DNA of 64,000 nucleotides from an uncultured Gammaproteobacteria bacterium (GTDB lineage Bacteria > Pseudomonadota > Gammaproteobacteria > HyVt-429): the NCBI GenBank assembly GCA_947259975.1, contig CAMYOD010000006.1, positions 1 to 64,000 on the forward strand, written 5' to 3'. Made by a program: the position numbers and the translations under genes. The notes under the pieces were generated by a model. That model did no database searches. It saw only the letters and a program-made list of their open reading frames with translations, and had not been told where the DNA came from. Numbering within the stretch: the stretch's first letter is position 1; each line of letters begins with the position of its first letter. This document shows, in pieces, positions 16,605 to 26,833 of this stretch.

Positions 16605-18371
16605 TTGAAAGACGACTTACGGAATCTCCTTGCCGCCGCAGTTGCAGACCTGGCGGCCCAGGGCCTGACGATCAAAGTGGACCCGGAGGCCATCGGCATC
16701 GAGCGCGCACGCGCGCGCCAGCACGGTGACTTCGCCAGCAATATCGCGATGGTGCTGGCCAAAGGCGTTGGCGAGCAGCCGCGCACGTTGGCGGAAAAGA
16801 TTGTCGCCGCCTTGCCGGCTTCGGACCAGTTACAGCACGTGACGGTGGCGGGCCCCGGGTTCATCAACTTCAAGCTGGCGCCAGGCGCGTTCCAGGCCAT
16901 GATCCCGACCGTCCTCGCGCAGGGTGCCAAATTCGGTAACAGCGCTATCGGCGCCGGTAGCCGCGTTATTCTCGAATATGTGTCCGCCAACCCGACCGGC
17001 CCCCTGCACGTCGGCCATGGCCGCGGCGCCGCCTATGGTGACGCCATCGCCCGCATCCTCACTGCGAGTGGTTTCGATGTGCATCGCGAGTACTATGTAA
17101 ATGATGCCGGCCGGCAGATGGACATTCTCGCCATGAGTGTCTGGCTGCGCTATCTGGAACTCTGCGGTGAGGAGTTCGATTTTCCATCGAACGCCTATCA
17201 AGGTGATTACATCTACGATATTGCCGCCACGGCGCATCGCGAGAATGACGCGCGACTGGCACGTTCCGCGGAAGAGGTCTTCGTGGGCCTGCCGAGCGAC
17301 GTGGCGGAAAACCACCTCGCCGATCCGGAGGCGCATCTTGATGGTTTGATCGCACGCGCCCGCAAGCTACTGGGTGACGCGGATTACAGAAAAGTACACG
17401 GCTATGCCCTCGAGGCCCTGGTCGCTGACATACGTAACGATCTCCGCGAGTTCGGTGTCGAGTACGACGCATGGTTCTCGGAGCAATCCCTCACCGGTAG
17501 CGGCGAAGTGGCGAAGGCGGTGGAGTTGTTGGGTGAACACGGCCATCTCTACACCAAAGACGATGCCACCTGGTTCCGCTCCACCGACTTCGGCGACGAG
17601 AAAGATCGGGTATTGGTGCGCGCCAACGGCAGCCCGACCTACTTCGCCTCGGATATCGCCTACCACCTGGACAAACTCGAGCGCGGTTTCGACCGCCTCG
17701 TCGATATCTGGGGCGCCGATCATCACGGTTACGTGCCGCGGGTGCGTGCGTCGCTACAGGCGATGGGCAAGGATCCCGCGGCGCTGGAGGTCCTGTTGGT
17801 CCAGTTTGCCATTCTCTATCGCGGCAAGGAGAAGGTGTCGATGTCCACCCGCGGCGGCGACTTCGTGACTTTGCGTGAACTACGGGAAGAAGTGGGTAAC
17901 GATGCAGCGCGCTTCTTCTATGTGATACGCAAATGCGAGCAACATATGGATTTCGATCTCGAGCTGGCGAAGTCGCAGACCGCGGATAACCCGGTGTACT
18001 ACATACAGTATGCGCACGCGCGGGTCTGCAGTGTGTTTCGACAACTACAGGAGCGCGGTATGAGTACCCGTGAGGTCCCCGACGTCGACGAGTTGGGGCT
18101 GCTGACCGAAGATCATGAAATCGAATTGTTGAATACCTTGTCGCGTTTTCCCGAAGTAGTGGAAATGGCAGCGCGCAATCATGAGCCGCACCAGGTCGCC
18201 TACTATCTACAGGAGCTGGCCAACGACTTCCATACGTATTACAACGCTCACCAGTTCCTGGTCAGTGAAGACGCGATTCGGCACGCGCGCATGGGATTGA
18301 TTGCCGCGGTGCGCCAGGTCATTGCCAACGGCCTCGGTCTGCTCGGTGTCAGTGCCCCGGAGACGATGTAG
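16605..18371 (+). CDS. argS: Arginyl-tRNA synthetase
   Basis: The protein has 588 residues and is a class I synthetase that charges tRNA-Arg in the cytoplasm. The HIGH motif is HVGHGRGA at about residue 135, after [10 protein letters not shown], a hallmark of ArgRS. The KMSKS region is represented by [11 protein letters not shown] at about 408, the degenerate form usual for ArgRS. The N-terminal Add-1 domain and C-terminal anticodon-binding domain are both present. The likely start is TTG 16605; no ATG lies nearby in frame. A SPOR protein gene follows 7 nt after the stop. Confidence 0.96.
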   Translation: MKDDLRNLLAAAVADLAAQGLTIKVDPEAIGIERARARQHGDFASNIAMVLAKGVGEQPRTLAEKIVAALPASDQLQHVTVAGPGFINFKLAPGAFQAMIPTVLAQGAKFGNSAIGAGSRVILEYVSANPTGPLHVGHGRGAAYGDAIARILTASGFDVHREYYVNDAGRQMDILAMSVWLRYLELCGEEFDFPSNAYQGDYIYDIAATAHRENDARLARSAEEVFVGLPSDVAENHLADPEAHLDGLIARARKLLGDADYRKVHGYALEALVADIRNDLREFGVEYDAWFSEQSLTGSGEVAKAVELLGEHGHLYTKDDATWFRSTDFGDEKDRVLVRANGSPTYFASDIAYHLDKLERGFDRLVDIWGADHHGYVPRVRASLQAMGKDPAALEVLLVQFAILYRGKEKVSMSTRGGDFVTLRELREEVGNDAARFFYVIRKCEQHMDFDLELAKSQTADNPVYYIQYAHARVCSVFRQLQERGMSTREVPDVDELGLLTEDHEIELLNTLSRFPEVVEMAARNHEPHQVAYYLQELANDFHTYYNAHQFLVSEDAIRHARMGLIAAVRQVIANGLGLLGVSAPETM

Positions 18372-18378
18372 GACGAAG

Positions 18379-19002
18379 ATGGTCAAGAAGCGCAAGAAAC
18401 GCGTTGCCGGACAGGCCCGGCGCACCCGCGCCCGTGGCAGTGGCACCAAGCCCGAGGCATCAAATTGGGCGATGTTCCTTGCCGGACTCGGGATCGGGCT
18501 CGTGGTCGCGTTGTTTGTTTATATCAATACGAATCCGGATCTGCGTTTCGGCAGCGGATTCAGAAATGTAATAGAAAAACGCGCCGCGAGTGCTGTGCAA
18601 ACGCAACCGGCCGGCGAGGTAGGCGGATCGAACGCACCAAAAGCGGAAAAGCCGAAATTTGATTTTTATACGGTGTTGCCCGGTATCGAAAAGCTGATCA
18701 CCGACGATCTACCCGGCGGAAATGCCGGGCGGAAAGCCCCGGTGCGTAGGGACGATCGATTCGTCTTGCAGGCGGCCTCCTACGCCAGTTTCAATGAGGC
18801 CGATCGGCTCAAGGCGAAGCTTGCCTTGTCCGGTCTCGAGGCGCACATCGAGAAGATCACCATCGAGAATCGGGGTGATTACTACCGCGTGCGGCTCGGC
18901 CCCTATGACAATCTCCGCAGGCTGGACGAGACCAATCGGCAACTGGCGGCATTGGGGATTCGCGCTCTGCGGCTGCGCGTCAGCCAGACCCCCCGCGGCT
19001 AG
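18379..19002 (+). CDS. SPOR domain protein, FtsN-like
   Basis: The protein has 207 residues. It has a strongly basic cytoplasmic N-terminus (MVKKRKKRVAGQARRTRAR), one membrane helix at about 31-51 (MFLAGLGIGLVVALFVYI), a variable periplasmic linker and a C-terminal SPOR domain (FVLQAASYASFNEADRLKAK through GPYDNLRRLDETN). SPOR domains bind denuded septal glycan. The position after priA-argS matches ftsN in related bacteria, so it is probably the FtsN homologue of the divisome. Its TAG stop is shared as CTAG with the convergent speA stop. Confidence 0.85.
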   Translation: MVKKRKKRVAGQARRTRARGSGTKPEASNWAMFLAGLGIGLVVALFVYINTNPDLRFGSGFRNVIEKRAASAVQTQPAGEVGGSNAPKAEKPKFDFYTVLPGIEKLITDDLPGGNAGRKAPVRRDDRFVLQAASYASFNEADRLKAKLALSGLEAHIEKITIENRGDYYRVRLGPYDNLRRLDETNRQLAALGIRALRLRVSQTPRG

Positions 19003-20909
19003 TCCAGCAAGTACGTATAGCCGTCCAGGCCCCGTTCCAGCTCATCCAGGCAGGCATCGCGTTGTGCCTGGTTTAGATCGGTCTGTGCCAGCTTGTCGGC
19101 GTAGGCGCGGCGCAGCTCGTCCGCATGGATATGCACGTAACGCAGCACCGCCGCCACGGTGTCGCCGTGTTGCTTGTGTACCAGTTGGTGTCCACCGTCC
19201 ACGGTCAATTGCACGTCGACCGAGTTCGTGTCGCCAAAGAGGTTATGCATGTCGCCGAGAATCTCCTGGTAGGCTCCGAGCAGAAAGATTCCCAGCAGAT
19301 AGGGCTCGCCGGATCGCGGCGCATGCAGCGGTAACGTGGATTCCACGCCGGCGCTGTCCACATAGCGATCGATGCGCCCATCCGAATCACAGGTGAGATC
19401 GCGAATGACACCACGCCGCGTTGGCGCTTCGTCGAGTCGGTGCAACGGCACCACCGGGAATACCTGATCGATGCCCCAGACATCCGGTGTCGACTGGAAT
19501 ATGGAAAAGTTGCAGAAATACCGGTCCGCCAGGACCTCGTTCAGCTCGTCGACAATCTGTTCCGCGCCCCGCCGCCGCGGCTGCAATACCGCCTGGACAG
19601 CGCGCAGTATGGCGACATAAATCTGTTCGGCCCGTGCCCGCTGCTGCAGGTTCAACTCGCCGCGCACATACATTTGGCGCGCCTGGGCCACGTCCTGGGT
19701 CGCCGCATGAAATGTCTCGACTCCGGAACGCTGTTCGCCCGCATCACTCAGGGCATGCCAGAGTTTGTGTATCACTTCGGGTTCATTCTCTGTAACCGGT
19801 GGCGGCTGAGCCTGACCGCCAATGCGCTCGCAGTCGATCACGTTTGTGATCAAGACGGCGTGATGGGCAGTCATGGCGCGCCCGGATTCCGTGATGATGT
19901 CCGGATGCGGCAGCCCGTGCGCCGCGCAGATATCGGACAGGCCTTGCACCACGACGGCGGCATATTCCGACAGGCTGTAATTGATCGAACAGAAGCTGCG
20001 TGACCGCGTGCCTTCGTAGTCGATGCCCAGCCCGCCACCCACGTCCACACAGTCAATCGCAGCGCCGAGTTGCCGCAGCGCCGCGTAATGACGTGCCGCC
20101 TCGCCCACACCGCGCTCGATGTCTGCGAGATTGGCGATCTGTGAGCCGAGATGAAAATGCAGCATCTGCAGGCTGTCGAGCATGGCGGATTCCCGCAGCC
20201 GATCGATCACGCGCAGGACCTCGGTCGCGGACAGTCCGAACTTGGCTTTCTCACCGCCGGTGTTCTGCCAATTACCCTTGCCGATGGTGGCCAGTCGCAT
20301 GCGTAACCCCAGGCGCGGTCGAATTTCCATCTGTTGCGCCGCCTCGATAACGCGTTCCAACTCGGAAAGTTTCTCAACCACGATGTAAACACGGTGTCCG
20401 AGTTGCTGACCGATTAACGCGCGGCGAATGTATTCCCGGTCCTTGTAACCGTTACATACGATGGTGCCGGTTTCGGGCAGGAGTGCGAGTATGGCCGTGA
20501 GTTCCGGTTTGCTGCCCGCCTCCAGGCCGACACGCGCGCCGCCGTGGTTAGCGATGGCTTCGACGACACTACGCTGTTGGTTGACCTTGATCGGATAAAC
20601 GGCCGTGTGATGGCCGGCGAATCCACTGGCCGCAGTCGCGTCGGCGAAGGCCGCGCACAGAACATCGACGCGGTCATGCAGGACATCGACGAATCGTGCC
20701 AGAACCGGCAGCGGCAGGCCGCTGGCCTGAATCTCGCCAGCCAATGCATACAGATCGATCCCGGCGTGATCCGGATTACGATCCGGGCGCACTATCATAT
20801 GACCGGCGTCGCTCACGTCGAAGTAGCCATCGCCCCAATGGCGCAGACTGTACGTCGTGCGGGCGCGTTCGATCGACCAGGGTTCGCTGGAGGTTTCAGT
20901 GCTTGGCAT
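18999..20909 (-). CDS. speA: Biosynthetic arginine decarboxylase
   Basis: The protein has 636 residues, the SpeA length. It has the PLP lysine in YPIKVNQQ (Lys108), LGLRMRLATIGKGNWQ-like substrate pocket segments, HFHLGSQIAN, the glycine-rich DVGGGLGIDYEG that binds the PLP phosphate, ESGRAMTAHH, and a C-terminal NLFGDTN. It converts arginine to agmatine, the first step of the agmatine route to putrescine. It is divergent from speE across 98 bp, so polyamine genes may share control. Confidence 0.95.
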   Translation of the reverse strand: MPSTETSSEPWSIERARTTYSLRHWGDGYFDVSDAGHMIVRPDRNPDHAGIDLYALAGEIQASGLPLPVLARFVDVLHDRVDVLCAAFADATAASGFAGHHTAVYPIKVNQQRSVVEAIANHGGARVGLEAGSKPELTAILALLPETGTIVCNGYKDREYIRRALIGQQLGHRVYIVVEKLSELERVIEAAQQMEIRPRLGLRMRLATIGKGNWQNTGGEKAKFGLSATEVLRVIDRLRESAMLDSLQMLHFHLGSQIANLADIERGVGEAARHYAALRQLGAAIDCVDVGGGLGIDYEGTRSRSFCSINYSLSEYAAVVVQGLSDICAAHGLPHPDIITESGRAMTAHHAVLITNVIDCERIGGQAQPPPVTENEPEVIHKLWHALSDAGEQRSGVETFHAATQDVAQARQMYVRGELNLQQRARAEQIYVAILRAVQAVLQPRRRGAEQIVDELNEVLADRYFCNFSIFQSTPDVWGIDQVFPVVPLHRLDEAPTRRGVIRDLTCDSDGRIDRYVDSAGVESTLPLHAPRSGEPYLLGIFLLGAYQEILGDMHNLFGDTNSVDVQLTVDGGHQLVHKQHGDTVAAVLRYVHIHADELRRAYADKLAQTDLNQAQRDACLDELERGLDGYTYLLD

Positions 20910-21007
20910 GGCGTGGATCTTTCTTGGTATCTTCGCACGCGCCTCGGCGTCGGTGTATATTTCCCGTCCCTTGCAGAAACTTATCGCAGTATTACGGGCG
21001 GCCTATT

Positions 21008-21871
21008 ATGACATCGGACGAGAAGTGGTTCACCGAAAAATGCGACGACAGCGGCTCGTCATTCTCCCTCAAAGTCACACAGAAACTGCATGAGGAACAG
21101 TCCGCCTATCAGCACATCGAGGTCTACGCCACCGAGCATTTCGGCCACCTGCTGGTGCTGGACGGTTACATTATGCTGACCGCGCTGGACAACTTCATCT
21201 ATCACGAAATGATGACCCATCCGGTGCTGTTTACGCATCCAGATCCGCGCCGGGTGCTTATCATCGGTGGCGGTGATTGCGGTTGTCTGCATGAGGTACT
21301 GAAGCACCCGGGTGTGACACAAGCCGACCAGGTGGATATCGATGAGCGGGTGACCCGGGTCGCGGAGGAATATTTTCCCGAGCTGTGTGTGTCCAATGAC
21401 GATGCGCGTGCCGCGCTGCATTTTGTTGACGGCATCAAATGGGTCGAGGATGCCGCGCCGGGTTACTACGACGTAATAATCATCGACTCAACCGACCCGA
21501 TCGGTCAGGCGGCGCGGTTGTTTTCGCAGGAGTTCTACGCGTCCTGCCGGCGGGCGCTGGGCGAAAACGGACTGCTCGTGGCGCAAAGTGAATCTCCCTT
21601 ACTGCATCGTGAACTAATCGAGGCCATGCAGGACCGCATGGTGAGTGCCGGATTCGCGGAGGTGACGACCTGCTATTTTCCCCAGCCGACCTATCCCTCG
21701 GGCTGGTGGACCGCGACCATGGCGTGTAATGACCGTGCGTTACCCGGATTTCGCGCGCAAGACGCGGTGGATCGGGGCTTCACCACCCGTTACTACAATG
21801 AACAGATCCATCGCGCCGCGTTCGCGATACCGGAGTTCATGAACGTCTCGCTCGATCTACCCGTCGATTAG
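21008..21871 (+). CDS. speE: Spermidine synthase
   Basis: The protein has 287 residues from ATG 21008; the frame is open far upstream but that part is the shadow of speA. It transfers aminopropyl from decarboxylated SAM to putrescine. Key segments are the N-terminal WFTEKCDDSGSSFSLKV, HEMMTHP, the nucleotide-binding IIGGGDCGCLHEVLKH, VDIDERVTRVAEEYF, IIIDSTDPIG with the catalytic Asp, and the late YPSGWWTATM. The GGGDCG has Cys where most relatives have Gly. No speD lies in the window. Confidence 0.94.
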   Translation: MTSDEKWFTEKCDDSGSSFSLKVTQKLHEEQSAYQHIEVYATEHFGHLLVLDGYIMLTALDNFIYHEMMTHPVLFTHPDPRRVLIIGGGDCGCLHEVLKHPGVTQADQVDIDERVTRVAEEYFPELCVSNDDARAALHFVDGIKWVEDAAPGYYDVIIIDSTDPIGQAARLFSQEFYASCRRALGENGLLVAQSESPLLHRELIEAMQDRMVSAGFAEVTTCYFPQPTYPSGWWTATMACNDRALPGFRAQDAVDRGFTTRYYNEQIHRAAFAIPEFMNVSLDLPVD

Positions 21872-21908
21872 GCCGCAGCCACGCGGTCGTCGCACACCAG
21901 GGCTGCGA

Positions 21909-22742
21909 TTAACCGCGTGTCTTTTTGCGTGGGCGGCGGCGCTTCCTGCCGGTGCGCAAGCGATCGAGTCGCAGGCGATGGCGCTCGTCGAACAGGCGGC
22001 GCGCGCCCAGCGACACTGCGGCGACGGTGCCAAACCCGGTGCCGGCGGTGATCAGGAACATCACCAGGATCTGATATTTCACCGCCTCTAAGGGCGGTGC
22101 GCCGGCGAGAATCTGACCGGTCATCATGCCCGGCAGGCTTACGATACCGGCGGCGGCCATCGCGTTGACCATGGGAATCATGCCGACGCGCATACTGTCA
22201 CGGCGAATGTCGGCAATTGCCCAGCGCCATTCCTCGCCCATGCACAGACGCGCCTCGATGGCGTTGCGTTTCTGCCAGGCCGCATCCTTCAGACGGTCGA
22301 GACCCAAAGAGATGCCATTCATGGTATTACCCAGCAGCATGCCGAGCAGCGGGATTGCATATTGTGGCGCGTACCAGGGTTCGGGTTTCACTATCACGGT
22401 AAGCGCCAACACGGTCACCGCGAACGACGACACAAACATGGACAGGGTGCCCAGACCATAGCCCCATACGCCGGTGAATCGGCGTTTCTGCCGTACCATC
22501 ACTTCGCGGCCGGCCGCGAGCAACATGATGAGGGCCAGGCCCGTGACCCAGGCGAGGTGTACGTTACTGAACAGGGCCTTGAGTACCAGACCGATTAACA
22601 GCAGCTGCACCGTGGTTCGCGCGCCGGCAATCAATAGGCTGTTGCCGATACCCAGCGACAGTACATAAGACAGCCCGGCCAGCAGCAGCACGAGAATCGC
22701 CGCCAGACCCAGGTCGACATGATTCAGCGCGATGAGACTCAT
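21909..22742 (-). CDS. fetB: FetB/UPF0014 ABC transporter permease
   Basis: The protein has 277 residues with about seven membrane helices. It contains the UPF0014 landmarks LGMLLGNTMNGISLGLDRL, ARLCMGEEWR and VNAMAAAGIVSLPGMMTGQIL. The basic C-terminus (RLRTGRKRRRPRKKTRG) is cytoplasmic. With FetA it forms an exporter linked to iron homeostasis and peroxide resistance in E. coli. Its ATG overlaps the fetA stop by 4 nt. Confidence 0.9.
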   Translation of the reverse strand: MSLIALNHVDLGLAAILVLLLAGLSYVLSLGIGNSLLIAGARTTVQLLLIGLVLKALFSNVHLAWVTGLALIMLLAAGREVMVRQKRRFTGVWGYGLGTLSMFVSSFAVTVLALTVIVKPEPWYAPQYAIPLLGMLLGNTMNGISLGLDRLKDAAWQKRNAIEARLCMGEEWRWAIADIRRDSMRVGMIPMVNAMAAAGIVSLPGMMTGQILAGAPPLEAVKYQILVMFLITAGTGFGTVAAVSLGARRLFDERHRLRLDRLRTGRKRRRPRKKTRG

Positions 22743-23401
22743 GCGCTCACGTCCTTCGCGGTCTTGCGGCTGCGGCGTAGCACTTCACGCAACCGACCTT
22801 TGTGGAACCGCAGATGGCGATCGGCGACACGACGAATCTGGCGTGTGTCATGACTGATCCAGATCACAGGCGCATCGTGGGTCTTGCTGTAATCCTTGAT
22901 GAGCCGTTCGACGCGTTCGCGATTGGTCGAATCAAGACTGGCCGTGGGTTCGTCCAGAAGCAATGCCGCCGGGGTGGCGTTTAGCGTGCGCAAAATCGCG
23001 AATCGCTGGCGCTCGCCGGTGGATAGCCGGGAAATCGGCGCGGACAGGATGCGGCTGTCGAAGCCGAGGCGTTGCAGATGCTTGACGCGTCGGCCGTGGA
23101 AGTGGGGACTCAGGCGCTCGTCCCACCAGGCGCTTTCGGCGGGCACGTAGGCCACGCGGGCGCGCCATTCGGGGGCGCTGATTTGGCTGCGGGCGGTCCC
23201 GTCGAGGTACACCTCACCGGAATTCGGGTCCAAATCGGCGATGGCGCGCAGCAACAGAGTCTTGCCGGTGCCGGATGCTCCCGAGACACCGATGCATTCG
23301 CCCCCCGCTACGGTGAAGTTCACCGGGTCTGCGGTCACAACACGCTCGCCGTTCTCGTTTACCGCGTCGTTGCGAATGTCGACGAGTCGCAAGGCCGTCA
23401 C
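22739..23401 (-). CDS. fetA: FetA-type ABC transporter ATPase
   Basis: The protein has 220 residues from GTG 23401, which has AGGGA at good spacing; a TTG at 23407 is also possible. It has Walker A GASGTGKTLLLR, a Q-loop-like VPAESAWWDE in which the usual Gln is replaced, the signature LSTGERQRF, Walker B ALLLDEPTASLD and the switch WISHDT. It is the ATPase partner of the FetB permease encoded next on the strand. The next gene, divergent to the right, encodes an iron-sulfur CDGSH protein. Confidence 0.9.
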   Translation of the reverse strand: MTALRLVDIRNDAVNENGERVVTADPVNFTVAGGECIGVSGASGTGKTLLLRAIADLDPNSGEVYLDGTARSQISAPEWRARVAYVPAESAWWDERLSPHFHGRRVKHLQRLGFDSRILSAPISRLSTGERQRFAILRTLNATPAALLLDEPTASLDSTNRERVERLIKDYSKTHDAPVIWISHDTRQIRRVADRHLRFHKGRLREVLRRSRKTAKDVSA

Positions 23402-23536
23402 AGGCAATTCCCTGGTAGTTGATTGGGGATCCGCGAGATTATAAAGACGCCGTCGCGCCAGGCACTAGGCCCGATCCCGGATCATCGTTATTATCGTGGC
23501 AGGCCTATCGTTAACCCACACCGAGGGACCATTATC

Positions 23537-23773
23537 ATGGCAGAACCCCAAATCGCGCAAAAATCACCTTTTTCGCTGGAACTTGAGCCGGGTACCTATT
23601 GGTGGTGCCGGTGCGGGCGTTCGCAAACCCAGCCCTTCTGCGACGGTTCACACAAGGACACGGAATTCACCCCCGTCAAGGTCGAGATCAACGAGCCGAC
23701 CAAGGTGGCGCTGTGTGGTTGCAAGCACACAGCGAATCAGCCGTTTTGTGACGGTAGCCACAATAAGCTGTAA
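23537..23773 (+). CDS. CDGSH iron-sulfur domain protein
   Basis: The protein has 78 residues from ATG 23537, with GAGGGA upstream. It carries two CDGSH motifs, [16 protein letters not shown] and [16 protein letters not shown], each giving three Cys and one His for a [2Fe-2S] cluster. Small paired CDGSH proteins move or sense clusters; no reaction is assigned. It is divergent from fetA across 135 bp, a context that suggests iron handling, though this is inference. Confidence 0.93.
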   Translation: MAEPQIAQKSPFSLELEPGTYWWCRCGRSQTQPFCDGSHKDTEFTPVKVEINEPTKVALCGCKHTANQPFCDGSHNKL

Positions 23774-23847
23774 GCGGTCCGCGCAACGCGCTCCTGGTGC
23801 GCTGGGCGCGCCACAACGCGCAGGCTCCGCTGCCGCGAGTTCATTTG

Positions 23848-24828
23848 ATGCATCATCCTATAGTCGCACTTACACCCGGTGAGCCGGCGGGCGTCGGCCC
23901 CGATCTCGCGGTGATGCTGGCGCGTGAGCCGTGGCCGGCGACGCTGGTGGCGATCGCCGATCCGGAGATGTTGCGCCAGCGCGCGCGTTTGCTCGCGATC
24001 GATATCCGTATAGACACCTGGGATGGGCAGCCGCATGTGCCGGGGCGGCTGGCCGTATTGCCGGTGCCCGCGTCGCACCCCACAACGCCGGGACAACTCG
24101 ACCCGGCCAACAGCGCCTATGTGCTCGCCACCCTGGAACGTGCCGTGGCCGGTTGCCTTACTGGCGAGTTCGACGCGCTGGTGACCGGGCCGGTGCATAA
24201 GGCGGTAATCAACGATGCCGGCGTTGCCTTCACCGGGCACACCGAGTTTCTTGCCGCGCGTGCCGGTATCGAGCAGCCGGTGATGATGCTTGCGGCCAGA
24301 GATCTACGGGTCGCGCTCGTAACCACGCACCTGCCGCTCAAGGACGTGAGCCGACACATCACCGCGCAGCGTCTGAGTGACGTGATCCGTGTACTGCATC
24401 ACGATTTGCAGACCAGGTTTGGTTTATCGCGACCGCGGATGTTGGTGTGCGGTCTCAATCCCCATGCCGGCGAGGGCGGCCATCTGGGCCGCGAAGAGAT
24501 CGAAGTTATCGCCCCGGTGCTCGAATCGTTGCGCGAAGACGACCTGGAGCTGATTGGTCCACTGCCCGCCGACACCGCATTCACGCCGAAACAGCTTGCC
24601 GGTGTGGATGCCGTACTCGCCATGTATCACGACCAGGGCCTGCCGGTGCTCAAGCACTACGGCTTCGGCAGTGCGGTGAATATCACCCTGGGCCTGCCCT
24701 TTATACGCACATCGGTGGATCACGGTACCGCGCTGGATCTGGCCGGTCACGGCGAGGTCGACGCGGGCAGTATGCATGCGGCACTGCAAACCGCGCTGGA
24801 TATGATTGCCGCCTCGCAGGTTGCCTGA
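23848..24828 (+). CDS. pdxA: 4-hydroxythreonine-4-phosphate dehydrogenase
   Basis: The protein has 326 residues from ATG 23848 (E. coli 329). It oxidises 4-phosphohydroxy-L-threonine in pyridoxal 5'-phosphate synthesis. Visible landmarks are [13 protein letters not shown], the substrate segment [10 protein letters not shown], the metal His in [18 protein letters not shown] with another metal His, [11 protein letters not shown] and the final [14 protein letters not shown] with the third. The order pdxA-rsmA is common in gammaproteobacteria; rsmA begins immediately at the stop. Confidence 0.95.
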   Translation: MHHPIVALTPGEPAGVGPDLAVMLAREPWPATLVAIADPEMLRQRARLLAIDIRIDTWDGQPHVPGRLAVLPVPASHPTTPGQLDPANSAYVLATLERAVAGCLTGEFDALVTGPVHKAVINDAGVAFTGHTEFLAARAGIEQPVMMLAARDLRVALVTTHLPLKDVSRHITAQRLSDVIRVLHHDLQTRFGLSRPRMLVCGLNPHAGEGGHLGREEIEVIAPVLESLREDDLELIGPLPADTAFTPKQLAGVDAVLAMYHDQGLPVLKHYGFGSAVNITLGLPFIRTSVDHGTALDLAGHGEVDAGSMHAALQTALDMIAASQVA

Positions 24829-25653
24829 TTGACACGTCTCAGCATGGACTCCCATACGCCGCGCAAACGTTTCGGGCAACATTTTCTGCATGAGCGACGG
24901 ACCATCGAGCGTATCGTCGCAGCATTTGATCCGCGCCCCGGGGAACACGTCGTCGAAATCGGACCTGGACAGGGGGCGCTGACGCAGGAACTGTTGCGGC
25001 GCGCGCAAAGGCTCGATGCTATTGAATTGGATCGCGACCTGGCGGCACCGCTGGAAGAATCCTGTCGCGGGCTCGGCGAACTGGTGGTGCATGGCGCCGA
25101 TGCCTTGAAGTTCGACTTCTGTGAACTCGTGCAGGGCACCGCGCGCCTGCGTGTGATCGGCAACCTGCCGTACAACATTTCCACGCCCTTGTTGTTTCAT
25201 CTGCTCGATCAGGCGCATTGCATTCAGGACATGTGTTTCATGTTGCAGAAGGAGGTGGTGGACCGGTTGGCCGCCACTCCCGGCAACAAGGCCTATGGCC
25301 GCTTGAGTGTGATGGTGCAATGGCGCTGTGATGTGGTGCCCCTGTTTACAGTGGCGCCGGGTGCGTTTCGGCCGCCACCGAAAGTGGATTCGGCCGTGGT
25401 TCGGCTCATGCCGAAGCAGTCGCCATTGCGATTGTTGGATGAGAAGCTTTTCGCCGAGGTCGTGCGCGCGGCCTTTGCGCAGCGGCGCAAGTCCCTGCGC
25501 AACAGCTTGAAACGTCTCGCCCGTGCAGAGGAGTTTGTGGCTGCAGCGGTCGATCCCGGGCTGCGTGCCGAAGCATTAAGCCTGGAACAGTTTGTGCGCC
25601 TGAGTAATACTATCGCCACGCGCGTGGACCGCGCGGCCGATGCCCCGGACTAG
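24829..25653 (+). CDS. rsmA: 16S rRNA (A1518/A1519) dimethyltransferase
   Basis: The protein has 274 residues (also called KsgA). It dimethylates two adjacent adenosines in helix 45 of 16S rRNA late in 30S assembly. It has the family N-terminus RKRFGQHFLH, SAM motif I EIGPGQGALTQELL, the acidic EL-D segment and the catalytic NLPYNIS. The start is either TTG 24829, directly after the pdxA stop with GCAGG upstream, or ATG 24844. The uspA-like gene starts 7 nt after the stop. Confidence 0.95.
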   Translation: MTRLSMDSHTPRKRFGQHFLHERRTIERIVAAFDPRPGEHVVEIGPGQGALTQELLRRAQRLDAIELDRDLAAPLEESCRGLGELVVHGADALKFDFCELVQGTARLRVIGNLPYNISTPLLFHLLDQAHCIQDMCFMLQKEVVDRLAATPGNKAYGRLSVMVQWRCDVVPLFTVAPGAFRPPPKVDSAVVRLMPKQSPLRLLDEKLFAEVVRAAFAQRRKSLRNSLKRLARAEEFVAAAVDPGLRAEALSLEQFVRLSNTIATRVDRAADAPD

Positions 25654-25660
25654 CTGCCTG

Positions 25661-26098
25661 ATGAAAAAATATCAGCACATACTTCTTGCAGTCGATCTCT
25701 CGCCGGAATCCGCCGACATCGGCGCGCGGGCCGTGGAACTTGCGCAGTTCTACGATGCACGTCTCAGTTTGCTACACGTATTCGAGTACATGCCGGTGGA
25801 TGCGCCGAACGATCTGATCCTGCCGCCACAGACGGGCGTCGAAGAAAACGTGGCCGAGGACGCGCGCGGCAAGCTGCAGTCCCTGGCGACGCAGCTCGGC
25901 GTGCCGGATGCCAACTGTCGGGTCGAGATCGGCACGACGAAACATGAAATTCTGCGCATCGCAGAACAAGAAAATGTGGATCTGATTGTCATCGGCAGTC
26001 ACGGTCGCTCCGGTTGGGCCCGCTTGCTCGGCTCCAGTGCCAACGCCGTATTGCAGGCCGCACCCTGCGACGTAGTCGCGATCCGTGTGGCGAGTTAA
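25661..26098 (+). CDS. Universal stress protein UspA family
   Basis: The protein has 145 residues from ATG 25661. It starts KKYQHILLAVDLSPES and has the ATP-binding pattern GSHGRSGWARLLGSSANAVL (G-x2-G-x9-GS), so it is of the nucleotide-binding class. Usp proteins are cytoplasmic dimers linked to stress survival. It probably reads through from pdxA-rsmA, given the 7-nt gap. It converges on plsC. Confidence 0.93.
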   Translation: MKKYQHILLAVDLSPESADIGARAVELAQFYDARLSLLHVFEYMPVDAPNDLILPPQTGVEENVAEDARGKLQSLATQLGVPDANCRVEIGTTKHEILRIAEQENVDLIVIGSHGRSGWARLLGSSANAVLQAAPCDVVAIRVAS

Positions 26099-26101
26099 CG
26101 C

Positions 26102-26833
26102 TTAGGTCGCAGACGCGCGGCTTGCGGCCGCGGCCAGGTCCGCGGCGGTGTCTTCGATCCACGTCTCCGCCGCCTGCATGACCTGCTTGGCGCTCTTACC
26201 GTCGCTGTGCAGGGTGGGTCCGATGACGACTCGAATACGGCCGGGGCGTTTGAGAAAGCCGCGTCGTGGCCAGTAGTGCCCGGCGTTGTGGGCCACCGGC
26301 ACCACCGGGTAACCGGTCTTCGTCGCCAGTAACGCGCCGCCGGGATTGTACTTTCCGCGCACGCCCGGCGGCATGCGGGTACCCTCCGGAAACACCACCA
26401 CCCAGCGCCCGGCGTCGAGGCGTTGCTTGCCGATGCGCACCACCGCGTCGAGGGCCTTGCGGTGCGATGCACGATCGATCGCGATGGGTTGCGTGGCCGC
26501 CAGTCCCCAGCCAAAGAACGGCACCCATAAGAGTTCCCGCTTCAGCACCCAGACCTGGGGTGGAAAGATGTTCTGGAACGCCATGGTTTCCCACGCCGAC
26601 TGGTGTTTGGCGAGAATCACCGCCGGACCGGCGGGCAGGTTCTCAATACCTTCGACCTCATAGTCGAGCCGGCAGGTAATACGCAACCACCACAGCACGA
26701 ACCGGGCCCACTGCTTTATGATGCGATAACGTGTAATCGGGGGCAGTGGAAAAAGCAGCACCGCGAGCAACGAGAAGGGCAACAGGCTCACCACCATGCC
26801 GATAGTGAAAACCAACGATCGGAGCGCGATCAT
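26102..26833 (-). CDS. plsC: 1-acyl-sn-glycerol-3-phosphate acyltransferase
   Basis: The protein has 243 residues with a hydrophobic N-terminus (VFTIGMVVSLLPFSLLAVLL) that anchors it to the inner membrane. The acyltransferase motif I appears as AKHQSAWET, where Glu takes the place of the Asp in HX4D as in many bacterial PlsC proteins. FPEGTRMPPG is motif III and VPVAHNAG motif IV. It makes phosphatidate from lysophosphatidate. Its ATG overlaps the gmhB stop by 4 nt. Confidence 0.92.
   Translation of the reverse strand: MIALRSLVFTIGMVVSLLPFSLLAVLLFPLPPITRYRIIKQWARFVLWWLRITCRLDYEVEGIENLPAGPAVILAKHQSAWETMAFQNIFPPQVWVLKRELLWVPFFGWGLAATQPIAIDRASHRKALDAVVRIGKQRLDAGRWVVVFPEGTRMPPGVRGKYNPGGALLATKTGYPVVPVAHNAGHYWPRRGFLKRPGRIRVVIGPTLHSDGKSAKQVMQAAETWIEDTAADLAAAASRASAT

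Noticed and set aside
20696-21007. N-terminal extension of the speE frame
   Set aside because: It overlaps the start of speA on the other strand, and SpeE homology starts at 21008.
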